Shown piece by piece: positions 39,334-45,762 of a stretch of 45,762 nucleotides of DNA (position 1 is the stretch's first letter; each line of letters starts with the position of its first letter). The notes beneath the pieces are model-generated. The model saw only the letters and a list, made by a program, of their open reading frames with translations. It was not told the origin of the DNA and searched no databases. A program made the translations under genes and the position numbers. Source of the DNA: Chloroflexota bacterium (GTDB lineage Bacteria; Chloroflexota; Anaerolineae; UBA4142; SHND01); assembly GCA_029778615.1 (NCBI GenBank), contig JAKOPZ010000167.1:1-45762 (forward strand), read 5' to 3'.

Positions 39334-40122
39334 TCATGTTCTTTGCACATTTCCAAAATCGCCGACCTTGACATACACCACCGCTTGCGACCACACCTGT
39401 CCGATATACGGCATGCCGCCGACGGTGAATGGAAATTCATCCGTGAGCGGAATGCCTAAACGATTTTGCAGCGCGTATTTTGCCAACGCGGATTGGTCGT
39501 TCAGCGGCACGCCAATTTTGTTCGCGCCTGCGATAAGCGCCGCGCGGCGCGCGTCACCGCCATTCAAATCCGCAATCATTCTATCGAACGGCGCGTTCGG
39601 TCCGGGACAATTCGGGCGGTCAATGTTGTCGAAATCGTTGTGCCCGATGAGGGTTTCGCCGCGCGCATAACTCAAGCCGGTCTCGTCGCGAATCCATTGC
39701 AGTAATTTCAGATTCGCGAGATACATCGGTTCGGTCCACGCTTCGCCAAAAAATCCTTCGTGCTCGATGGAAATGGTGTAATAGTTTGGATTGATGGCGG
39801 GAATCAGACCTTGCCACGCGGGCGTGACTTGTATCCCGCGCGGATTGCGCCACATTCCATTGTCCCAGCGCAAACCGTTCGCATACGCGGTATCGTGAAT
39901 CGAAACGTATTGTTCGATTTCGCCTTGCTTGCCCACGGTAAAATGCGCGGACGCTTTGCGCGCGGGATTGCTAAACGTTGGAAAAAACGCGGTGAGCGGA
40001 CCTTCGCCAATGTGAAGCACGACCGCTTTGACACGTTGACCACTGCGTCCGGTTTCAAAATTTTCCGAATTGGTGATTGGGCGCTGCGTCGCAAACGGAC
40101 ACAAGCCATCGGCTGTCGGCAT
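39334..40122 (-). CDS. N-acetylmuramoyl-L-alanine amidase (Amidase_2/PGRP fold)
   Basis: A 262-aa peptidoglycan amidase. The zinc ligands can be assigned as His37 in VVLHIGEG, His161 in LIGHNDF and Cys172 in RPNCPGP, with Glu120 in YTISIEHEG as likely catalytic or structural residue. ASAHFTVGKQGEIEQYV is the usual substrate-binding strand pair. The C-terminal 70 residues (GVPLNDQSALAKYALQNRLG) are unlike the core and end with VWSQAVVYVKVGD. No signal peptide is seen, so the enzyme is either released by a holin-like or lytic route, as for phage endolysins, or exported in an unknown way. No phage genes surround it. Confidence 0.85.
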   Translation of the reverse strand: MPTADGLCPFATQRPITNSENFETGRSGQRVKAVVLHIGEGPLTAFFPTFSNPARKASAHFTVGKQGEIEQYVSIHDTAYANGLRWDNGMWRNPRGIQVTPAWQGLIPAINPNYYTISIEHEGFFGEAWTEPMYLANLKLLQWIRDETGLSYARGETLIGHNDFDNIDRPNCPGPNAPFDRMIADLNGGDARRAALIAGANKIGVPLNDQSALAKYALQNRLGIPLTDEFPFTVGGMPYIGQVWSQAVVYVKVGDFGNVQRT

Positions 40123-40248
40123 CTTTTACCTCGCGAGAACGATGTGACGATTATTACGCATTGACGCGCGTGTGTCAACGCAAACCTTCGCGCGGAATGA
40201 TTACGCGGAGATTATACCGGGATGCAAAGAAAATGAATGTGCGCGTTG

Positions 40249-41091
40249 TCAACGATTGCGTTCGGCGCGCACAAACAATACGGTCCCAATGACCATAAAG
40301 ACGCCGAACGAAATTCCGAGCACCAGCACGTTCACCCAAATCGGTCCCAACACAACAAAATCAAACTCGGCGCTCCCCGCATAAAACAAGCCGCGCACCA
40401 AATCCACCGCGTAACGCAGAGGCGAAAGCAGCGAAACGATTTCGAGTGGGAGCGGCAAATTTTTAATCGGGACAAAAACGCCCGCCGTAAAAAATTGCGG
40501 CAAGAAGACAAAAGGAAAAAGTTGGTCTGCCGCGCGGCGCGAGGGCATGACTCCCAACACCATGATCCCGAACGCGCCGCCGTACAATGCCGCTACCACA
40601 CCCGCGACCATCAAGCCGAGCACTTGGAGCGGCGACATCGAAACGCCAAGCACCAGCCCGAACAAAATAATTCCGAGTCCCTGCGGCAGCGCCACTAACG
40701 TTTCGCCCAAAATTTTGCCAAAGACAATCGCATAGCGCGAAATCGGCGAGACAAAAATTTCTTGGCTGAAATCATTTTGGCGGTCTTCCAAGAGCGAAAT
40801 GATGCCGATGGCAGTGGACTGCCAAATCGTTTGCGCGAGCACGCCGGTAAAAACAAAGGGCAGGAAATTATAACCCGAACTGCCGCCGAACGTCGCCTGC
40901 ATTCCGCCGCCGAGAAAGCCGATAAAGATTAGCGGAAACAAAAAGGTCGAGAGGATGCGCGCGCGGTCGCGCAAGAATTTCAAAAAATCGCGAAATGCAA
41001 TCGCGAGCGTCGCGTTCACGTTCAGCGCGAGTTGGTTCGGGAACGAACGGTTGCGCTCAGTGCGCAGCTGTGTTTGCGTTATCGTCGTCAT
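40249..41091 (-). CDS. ABC-2 type transporter permease
   Basis: A 280-aa membrane protein with six helices typical of ABC-2 exporters (DrrB/NodJ type). An amphipathic start, NVNATLAIAFRDFLKFLRDR, precedes the first helix STFLFPLIFIGFLGGGM. The conserved cytosolic loop EDRQNDFSQEIFVSPISRY follows the third helix, and FVFLPQFFTAGVFVPIKNLP leads to SPLRYAVDLVRGLFY. Its start overlaps the ATPase gene by 35 bases, so the two are coupled. The exported substrate (drug, lipid or glycan) is not indicated. Confidence 0.9.
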   Translation of the reverse strand: MTTITQTQLRTERNRSFPNQLALNVNATLAIAFRDFLKFLRDRARILSTFLFPLIFIGFLGGGMQATFGGSSGYNFLPFVFTGVLAQTIWQSTAIGIISLLEDRQNDFSQEIFVSPISRYAIVFGKILGETLVALPQGLGIILFGLVLGVSMSPLQVLGLMVAGVVAALYGGAFGIMVLGVMPSRRAADQLFPFVFLPQFFTAGVFVPIKNLPLPLEIVSLLSPLRYAVDLVRGLFYAGSAEFDFVVLGPIWVNVLVLGISFGVFMVIGTVLFVRAERNR

Positions 41092-42034
41092 TTGCTTCCA
41101 GAATTGCGAGATACGCGTCCTCCACCGAAGGCGTGTGAATTTTTACGGTGGTCAACGGCGTATCAATCAATTTCAATAATTGGTGCGGTGTGAAATGCTG
41201 TTCAGAAGTCCCATTCAACTCGATTTTGAAAAGAGGGGTTTCCACAAACGGGACGTTCCGCACGCGCAGTTCTTGACGCAGTGCGTCACGATTCGCCGCG
41301 TCAATCAACAAGTAATTTTCGACGAGCCGCGCTTTTACCTGGTCGGGCGTGCCTTGGGCGATGACGCGCCCGTGATTCAAAATACAAATTGTGTCGGCTT
41401 GTTCCGCTTCTTCCAAATAGTGCGTGCTGAGAAAAATCGTCGTCGCTTTTTCGGCGCGCACGCGTGTCAAATAGTCCCACAGACTGCGGCGGCTCAACGG
41501 GTCGAGTCCGGTCGTCGGCTCGTCGAGAAACAAAACGCGCGGGTGGTGAATCAGCGAACGAATGATTTCGAGTTTGCGCTTCATGCCGCCGGAAAACGTT
41601 TTGATGGGTTTGTGAATTTCCTTTTGAATGCCGAGCACGGCGGCGAGTTCGTTCACTTGCGCTTTGTACTCGCGCGGCATCAGCCAATACGTGGGACGAA
41701 ACGGATACAGCCCGTACATGGTCGCGTGCAAACGAATGTTTTCTTCAGCGGTGAGGTTTTGGTCCAGCGACGGGTTTTGAAAAATAATGCCGACGCTTTC
41801 ACGCACGCCGTTTGGTGCGCGCACCAAATCGTGCCCCGCAATCTCTATCCTGCCCGAAGTGGGCGCGAGCGTCGTGGTCAAAATCGAAATCGTCGTCGTC
41901 TTGCCCGCACCGTTCGGACCGAGCAATACGAAAAATTCGCCGGGCGCGACCTCAAACGAAACATCGTCCACCGCGTTCGCCTGTGAATTTTTGTACCGTT
42001 TGATGAGATGTTCAACGTGAATAATGGGTGACAT
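41057..42034 (-). CDS. ABC transporter ATP-binding protein
   Basis: A 325-aa ATPase of the DrrA/CcmA export group. Walker A is GPNGAGKT, the Q-loop IIFQNPSLD, the signature FSGGMKRKLEI, Walker B VLFLDEPTTGLDP and the switch histidine in STHYLEEAEQAD. The last 90 residues (LLIDAANRDALRQELRVR onward) form the C-terminal domain usual in this group, ending in acidic and Asn residues. It is translated with the ABC-2 permease that overlaps its end. No other subunit is present. Confidence 0.93.
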   Translation of the reverse strand: MSPIIHVEHLIKRYKNSQANAVDDVSFEVAPGEFFVLLGPNGAGKTTTISILTTTLAPTSGRIEIAGHDLVRAPNGVRESVGIIFQNPSLDQNLTAEENIRLHATMYGLYPFRPTYWLMPREYKAQVNELAAVLGIQKEIHKPIKTFSGGMKRKLEIIRSLIHHPRVLFLDEPTTGLDPLSRRSLWDYLTRVRAEKATTIFLSTHYLEEAEQADTICILNHGRVIAQGTPDQVKARLVENYLLIDAANRDALRQELRVRNVPFVETPLFKIELNGTSEQHFTPHQLLKLIDTPLTTVKIHTPSVEDAYLAILEANDDDNANTAAH

Positions 42035-42045
42035 AAAAAGAGAGG

Positions 42046-42122
42046 TTGGAGATTGGTGATTAGAGATTAGAGATTAGAGACTAGAGATTGGAAATTAAGG
42101 ATTCGTCACGAGTCTCTAATCT
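42046..42122. repeat. Word-type repeat upstream of the ABC ATPase gene
   Basis: The word GATTAGAGATTAGAGACT is repeated in direct order (42056-42090) and the last unit AGATTAGAGACT (42071-42082) is a perfect complement of AGTCTCTAATCT (42111-42122). The hairpin occupies the gap between the SUMF1-like gene and the ATPase gene. Confidence 0.6.
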
Positions 42123-42126
42123 CCAG

Positions 42127-42930
42127 TTATTCTTTCACGACGCGAAACCCGATATTGCTGCCGCGCGAACCGGCGAGATAACGGGAACGATACGCGCACA
42201 ACGCTTCCTGATACGGATTAAACCACGAGCCGCCGCGCATGACGCGCGCGCCACTGCCTTCAATTTCTTGGCGTCCGTCCTCTGCGCGATAGGGATATGC
42301 AAATTCCAATTCCTGCCAGTTGCTGCCCCATTTAGATAACGTCCACTCGAAAACATTACCCGCCATATCCCAAACGCCAAAAGGGCTTGTGCCCGCAGGA
42401 AAATGCGAAACGGGGGTCGTGCCGCCAAATCCCGCCTCCGCTGTATTCGCGCGTCCGCGCTCGAAATTTTCGCCCCACGGAAAATTTCGGGCATTATTTT
42501 CCCCGCGCGCCGCGTATTCCCATTCCGCTTCACTGGGCAAACGATACAAAAGACGTTTCGGCGAAACATCTCTACCTGCTTCCGCGTATCCCGCATTTTC
42601 CCGCTCTGTCATCCAATTGCAAAACGCGACGGCTTCGTACCACGAAACGCCGACGACGGGATAGCGCGCCCGATTCAAACGCGGCTCGTTCCAAAACGCG
42701 GGCGCAGCTTGCTGCCCAATTCTCCCGCGCATCCATTTCCAACCCATCGTCGTCCAAAAGCTTTCGATTTCATATCCGCGCGCCGCAATAAATTCTGCGT
42801 ATTCCGCATTCGTCACCGGATATTTGCCGATGGCGAACGCGCGCAGTTCGATTTTGTGCGGTGGCGATGCGTCGCGCAAACGCTTGTCGCCCATCAGCAA
42901 AACGCCGCGCGGAATTTCCACAAACTCCAT
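42127..42930 (-). CDS. SUMF1/formylglycine-enzyme-fold protein
   Basis: A 267-aa protein with the complete SUMF1 (FGE-sulfatase) domain. It begins with FVEIPRGVLLMGDKR, followed by FAIGKYPVTNAEYAEFIAAR, PVVGVSWYEAVAFCNWMTER, RLPSEAEWEYAARGE, GVWDMAGNVFEWT and the end RVMRGGSWFNP...IGFRVVKE. In true formylglycine-generating enzymes two cysteines near the RGGSW motif are catalytic. Here the residue two after Trp is Asn and only one Cys (ALCAYR) follows, so sulfatase activation is unlikely. The fold also serves kinase-linked and lectin-like binding roles. ATG 42930 gives the normal N-terminus. The tandem-GAF gene lies 22 bases upstream. Confidence 0.85.
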   Translation of the reverse strand: MEFVEIPRGVLLMGDKRLRDASPPHKIELRAFAIGKYPVTNAEYAEFIAARGYEIESFWTTMGWKWMRGRIGQQAAPAFWNEPRLNRARYPVVGVSWYEAVAFCNWMTERENAGYAEAGRDVSPKRLLYRLPSEAEWEYAARGENNARNFPWGENFERGRANTAEAGFGGTTPVSHFPAGTSPFGVWDMAGNVFEWTLSKWGSNWQELEFAYPYRAEDGRQEIEGSGARVMRGGSWFNPYQEALCAYRSRYLAGSRGSNIGFRVVKE

Positions 42931-42952
42931 ACGTCGAGTGCCGGTGTGCGTT

Positions 42953-44011
42953 TCAACTAAACGCGAGAAAACGGTACCAGCCGTCAGCATTTTCTTTGAG
43001 TTCTTGCATTCGCTTTTCGACGTACTGATGCAGTTTCGCGTTTTCAATCGAAATCGCGCCGAGGTCTGCAATCGCGCGCGCAAAATTCAAGTCTTCGTTT
43101 CCAAACACGCGCACCTGCGCCGAGTACAAACGGAGCACGCCGATATTTGTCCCGTGCGCGCGCAGCGGCAGAATCAGCACCGAACGAATCCCTTCGCGCG
43201 TCGCTTCTTCCGGATATTGCAGTCCCGCCTCCGCGCTCATTTCCGTAATCACTATCGGTTCGTTCGAATCGAGCACCCGTCGGTCAATCGCGCTCGATGC
43301 AAGCGTCACCGCGCCCTTGTCCAAATACGCTTTGCTCAATCCATACGCTGCCGCGAGATGGAGCGTTTGCCCGCGCGGTCCCAAGAGCCGCAGTGAACCC
43401 GCTTTGACATTCAACTCGCGTACGAGCTGCACCAACAACGTCGTCAACACTTTGCCAAGTTCGAGAGTGGAATTGACTTGATGCGCGGTTTTTTGAAACG
43501 CTTCAAACAAGTGCGTGCGATAAATCGCGTCCGCGCCCAAATTGGCAACGGCGGCGAGAAACAAGCTTTCCGAATCTTGAAATTCGTGCGGCGTCGCGGT
43601 ATAGACATGCAGTACGCCGATGACGCGCTGACGCGCCATCAACGGCAAAGCGAGCATGCTGACAAGCCCTTCGCGCGCCGCGTGGTCCGGATATTGAAAA
43701 CCCGCCGCGTGACTGGTGTCCTCCACTTGTACGCGTGACCCGCGCAACACGCGTTGGTCAATTTCACTTTTGGCTACATCCAGCGCGCCTTTTTCCAGAT
43801 ACTGTGTGCTCAAACCATACGCCGCGCGCAAAAGCAATTGTTGCTTTTCTTCATCCAACAAACGCAGCGTCGCAGCTTTGTATCCCAAATCGTTGACAAT
43901 GCGGCGCAGCAGCGTATCGAGCGCTTCGGACTCATTTACACTTGCGTTAATGTCGCTGATGATTTTCAAAAGCGTTTCAACACTTGTGGATTCAGACAAG
44001 GGCGCACCCAT
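42953..44011 (-). CDS. Tandem GAF-domain protein
   Basis: A 352-aa cytosolic protein with two GAF domains. The first spans about 18-170 (LGYKAATLRLLDEEKQQLLL, then EGLVSMLALPLMARQRVIGVLHVYT). The second spans about 185-335 (KAGSLRLLGPRGQTLHLAAA and EGIRSVLILPLRAHGTNIGVLRLY). The two share the pattern AAYGLS..YL.KGA, which points to an internal duplication. No kinase, cyclase or DNA-binding output domain is present, so signals must pass to a partner. The closing helix ENAKLHQYVEKRMQELKENA is a possible coiled coil for dimerisation. The ligand is unknown. The SUMF1-like gene follows and may be the partner. Confidence 0.88.
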   Translation of the reverse strand: MGAPLSESTSVETLLKIISDINASVNESEALDTLLRRIVNDLGYKAATLRLLDEEKQQLLLRAAYGLSTQYLEKGALDVAKSEIDQRVLRGSRVQVEDTSHAAGFQYPDHAAREGLVSMLALPLMARQRVIGVLHVYTATPHEFQDSESLFLAAVANLGADAIYRTHLFEAFQKTAHQVNSTLELGKVLTTLLVQLVRELNVKAGSLRLLGPRGQTLHLAAAYGLSKAYLDKGAVTLASSAIDRRVLDSNEPIVITEMSAEAGLQYPEEATREGIRSVLILPLRAHGTNIGVLRLYSAQVRVFGNEDLNFARAIADLGAISIENAKLHQYVEKRMQELKENADGWYRFLAFS

Positions 44012-44034
44012 TTTTGTCCAACTCCTCTCTTGGC

Positions 44035-44469
44035 TCAGCCCCTTCCCAAAAAGAGACTCGCAAGCACAATTGCCAACACGAGCGTCGTAATGCCTGCATA
44101 CAAACGGTCGCGTTCGTACAGAAACGCGAAAATGGAACCCACCACCCGCAGCACCGGCGTCACAATCAACACAATCAGTCCTGCCGCGAGAAAACCCGAA
44201 GGACGCAGGGTCAGGAGCCGCGTCACCACATCGCCGACTTCCGGCACTTGTGTCGGCGGCACGCGTTGATAAAACAAATCCAGCGCGAGACCAAACACCA
44301 TCAGCGCGGTGCTGAGCACGAGACCCAAAATCAACATTTGATGCACCACATCATTTACATCGCGCTGCTCGCGCAAACGCTGCGCCTGCTGCGGCGTTTC
44401 GCCGATGCCATTGACCAGTTCGTGCAAATTCGGATTGACGTGCACTTGGTTTTCAGACGGCTCTGCCAT
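44035..44469 (-). CDS. DUF1634 family membrane protein
   Basis: A 144-aa protein with a hydrophilic N-terminus (about 1-40) and three membrane helices (LILGLVLSTALMVFGLALDL, PSGFLAAGLIVLIVTPVLRV and the C-terminal LYAGITTLVLAIVLASLFLG). The central EVGDVVTRLLTLRPSGFLAAGL segment and TPVLRVVGSIFAFLYERDRLY are the hallmark of DUF1634. This family is regularly encoded next to TauE/SafE exporters, and here the start codon immediately follows the stop codon of that gene. It is likely an accessory subunit of the exporter. Confidence 0.85.
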   Translation of the reverse strand: MAEPSENQVHVNPNLHELVNGIGETPQQAQRLREQRDVNDVVHQMLILGLVLSTALMVFGLALDLFYQRVPPTQVPEVGDVVTRLLTLRPSGFLAAGLIVLIVTPVLRVVGSIFAFLYERDRLYAGITTLVLAIVLASLFLGRG

Positions 44470-45285
44470 TTAGCTTCCTCCCGTCAGCGCGCGATAGAAC
44501 ATTTGCGCCGCAAACAACAACAACAGCACCTGAAAAATTTGCTTGAGCCGATGGCTCTGCACGCGACTGCCGAGACGTGAACCAATTTGCGCGCCGAGCA
44601 AAACACCCAACGCGGTGGGAATGGCGATGCTCGGGTCAATATAGCCGTGCTGGTAATAAATCAGCGCGCTCGTCGCCGCCGTAATGCCAATCATAAAATT
44701 ACTCGTCGCAATCGCCGCGCGCATGGGCAGTCCCATCACGAGCGACATAATCGGCACTTTGATAACGCCGCCGCCGATGCCGAGCAAGCCCGAAACATTG
44801 CCCGCCACGAAACTTGCCGCCATGCCGAGCGGAAAATGATGCACGCCGTATTTCACCTGTTCGCCCGTCAACGGGTCAATATAACTCGTGTCCAAAAAAC
44901 CCGTTGGCTCAACGTGCTCGGCATCCTTTTTTATGCCGCGCAGCGAGTGCGCGACGTACAACAACACCAAGCCAAAAATGCCCGCGAGCAAATTGGGATT
45001 GATGAGTACGGCAGTGATTCCGCCCGCCAACGCGCCGAGCGTCGTCGCAATTTCCAACGTCATCGAAAGCCGCGTGTGCGTCAACCCGCGTCCCACATAC
45101 ACCGCGCCCGCCGCCGACGAAGTCGCAATCACACTGATAATGCTTGCGCCAATCGCGGTCTTGATGGGCAAGCCCACCAGCCCTGTCAAAAGCGGAATCA
45201 AAATCACGCCCCCGCCAATGCCAAGCAGCGCGCCGAGCGCGCCCGCTCCAATCCCAATCAAAAAAATCTCCAACGTCGTAACCAT
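44470..45285 (-). CDS. TauE/SafE (TSUP) sulfite/organosulfonate exporter-type permease
   Basis: A 271-aa membrane protein with eight or so helices and the two-fold repeat of the TSUP family. Both halves have the glycine motif: GALGALLGIGGGVILIPLL near the N-terminus and AGNVSGLLGIGGGVIKVPIM in the second half. AIGASIISVIATSSAAG and AIATSNFMIGITAATSA are the matching second helices. Family members move sulfite, sulfonates, taurine or other small anions; the exact substrate is not indicated. ATG 45285 has GAGGGG upstream; a longer frame from 45357 would overlap the neighbouring permease gene and is not supported. DUF1634 follows without gap. Confidence 0.9.
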   Translation of the reverse strand: MVTTLEIFLIGIGAGALGALLGIGGGVILIPLLTGLVGLPIKTAIGASIISVIATSSAAGAVYVGRGLTHTRLSMTLEIATTLGALAGGITAVLINPNLLAGIFGLVLLYVAHSLRGIKKDAEHVEPTGFLDTSYIDPLTGEQVKYGVHHFPLGMAASFVAGNVSGLLGIGGGVIKVPIMSLVMGLPMRAAIATSNFMIGITAATSALIYYQHGYIDPSIAIPTALGVLLGAQIGSRLGSRVQSHRLKQIFQVLLLLFAAQMFYRALTGGS

Positions 45286-45322
45286 TGCAGTCCCCTCATG
45301 TACAACATTGAACGTGTCCGGG

Positions 45323-45762
45323 CTAAACTCCGTACCATAAAGGCAACAAAATCGCAAAGAGACCCAGCAGCAGCAGCGTCAAAGGCACGCCCACGCGCGC
45401 GTAATCGCTAAACTTGTATCCGCCCGGACCCATCACCAACAAATTGACCGCGTGCCCCAAGGGCGAAATGAACGCCATCGCACTCGCGAGCGCAACGCCG
45501 AGCACAAACGTAAACGGATTGCTGTGCAGTACTTGCGCGGTCGTGAACGCAATCGGTGCGAGAATCGTGATGGTCGCCTGCCCCGTCATCACCTGTGTCA
45601 AGCCCATCGTCACAAACATCAACGCAAGCAAGACCGCGAGCGCGCCATAGTTGCCCAACGTATTCACAAAGCCATTCGCAATCCATTCCGCCGCGCCCGT
45701 TTTCGTCATCGCTACACCGGCAGGCAGCATTCCCGCAATCAAAAAAATGAGCCGCCATTCAA
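45323..45762 (-). CDS. SLC13/DASS-type anion permease (3' part)
   Basis: The last 146 codons of a membrane protein that continues beyond the right edge. The segment EWRLIFLIAGMLPAGVAMTK, ALMFVTMGLTQVMTGQATIT and LAPIAFTTAQVLHSNPFTFV match the second half of SLC13-like divalent-anion:sodium symporters and related ArsB/NhaD permeases, including the transport-site TGQATITILAP and ISPLGHAVNLLVMGPGGY. Substrates in this group include sulfate and dicarboxylates. It lies directly upstream of the TauE/SafE gene (37-base gap) and may form an anion-handling operon with it. Confidence 0.85.
   Translation of the reverse strand, partial: EWRLIFLIAGMLPAGVAMTKTGAAEWIANGFVNTLGNYGALAVLLALMFVTMGLTQVMTGQATITILAPIAFTTAQVLHSNPFTFVLGVALASAMAFISPLGHAVNLLVMGPGGYKFSDYARVGVPLTLLLLGLFAILLPLWYGV

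Overview
The window is a chromosomal stretch of a free-living bacterium, most likely a Chloroflexota (Anaerolineae-like) member. That placement is an inference from gene content and style: a tig-clpP-clpX block, a separate small B12-binding mutase subunit followed by meaB, zwf with opcA, a DUF4058 gene, CGCG-rich coding sequence, and intergenic hairpins built from short repeated words. No rRNA, CRISPR array, insertion sequence, phage or plasmid backbone is visible.

Left part (1-8.2 kb, plus strand except the first gene): the start of a sugar-type substrate-binding lipoprotein on the minus strand with a palindromic operator; a REC-HTH-REC response regulator; tRNA-Leu(UAG); trigger factor, ClpP and ClpX; a TumA/TumE-like toxin-antitoxin pair bracketed by a 59-bp direct repeat of the clpX 3' end; and a TPR-GGDEF diguanylate cyclase.

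Middle-left (8.3-17.8 kb, plus strand): methylmalonyl-CoA mutase small subunit and MeaB; a histidine phosphatase; then a tightly packed run of membrane FKBP, SRPBCC protein, lipoprotein cyclophilin, PRPP synthetase and SecA, closed by a strong terminator. With tig-clpPX this makes the left half rich in protein-folding, secretion and turnover functions. A DUF4058 gene and a Lys/Ala-tailed hypothetical follow.

17.8-19.0 kb is a decay zone with three gene remnants, hairpins and an orphan MBOAT-like membrane protein. 19.0-29.0 kb holds a double GNAT with a near-leaderless promoter, a GT87-like membrane protein, an alpha/beta hydrolase with an Asp nucleophile, an MBL hydrolase, a converging 775-aa degenerate DNA-methylase-like protein, an array of five small hairpins, a HEAT-repeat protein, a CPBP protease, an AEC transporter and a membrane-tethered Cas4/Dna2-type nuclease.

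29.0-37.7 kb (minus strand) is an oxidative pentose-phosphate cluster read as FGGY sugar kinase (probably gluconokinase), transaldolase, 6-phosphogluconate dehydrogenase, SnoaL-like protein, GNAT, glucose-6-phosphate dehydrogenase, OpcA and an SDR. 37.8-45.8 kb (minus strand) holds msrA, an internally duplicated EF-hand-like tail-anchored protein, a Cys-rich protein, an amidase, an ABC-2 exporter pair, a SUMF1-fold protein, a tandem GAF protein, DUF1634 with a TauE/SafE exporter, and the 3' end of an SLC13-type permease cut by the window edge.

The most unusual signals are the duplicated clpX tail around the toxin-antitoxin pair, the Asn at the catalytic Asp position of ClpP, the hairpin array at 25.3 kb, the word-type intergenic hairpins, and the methylase-like protein with a destroyed motif IV.
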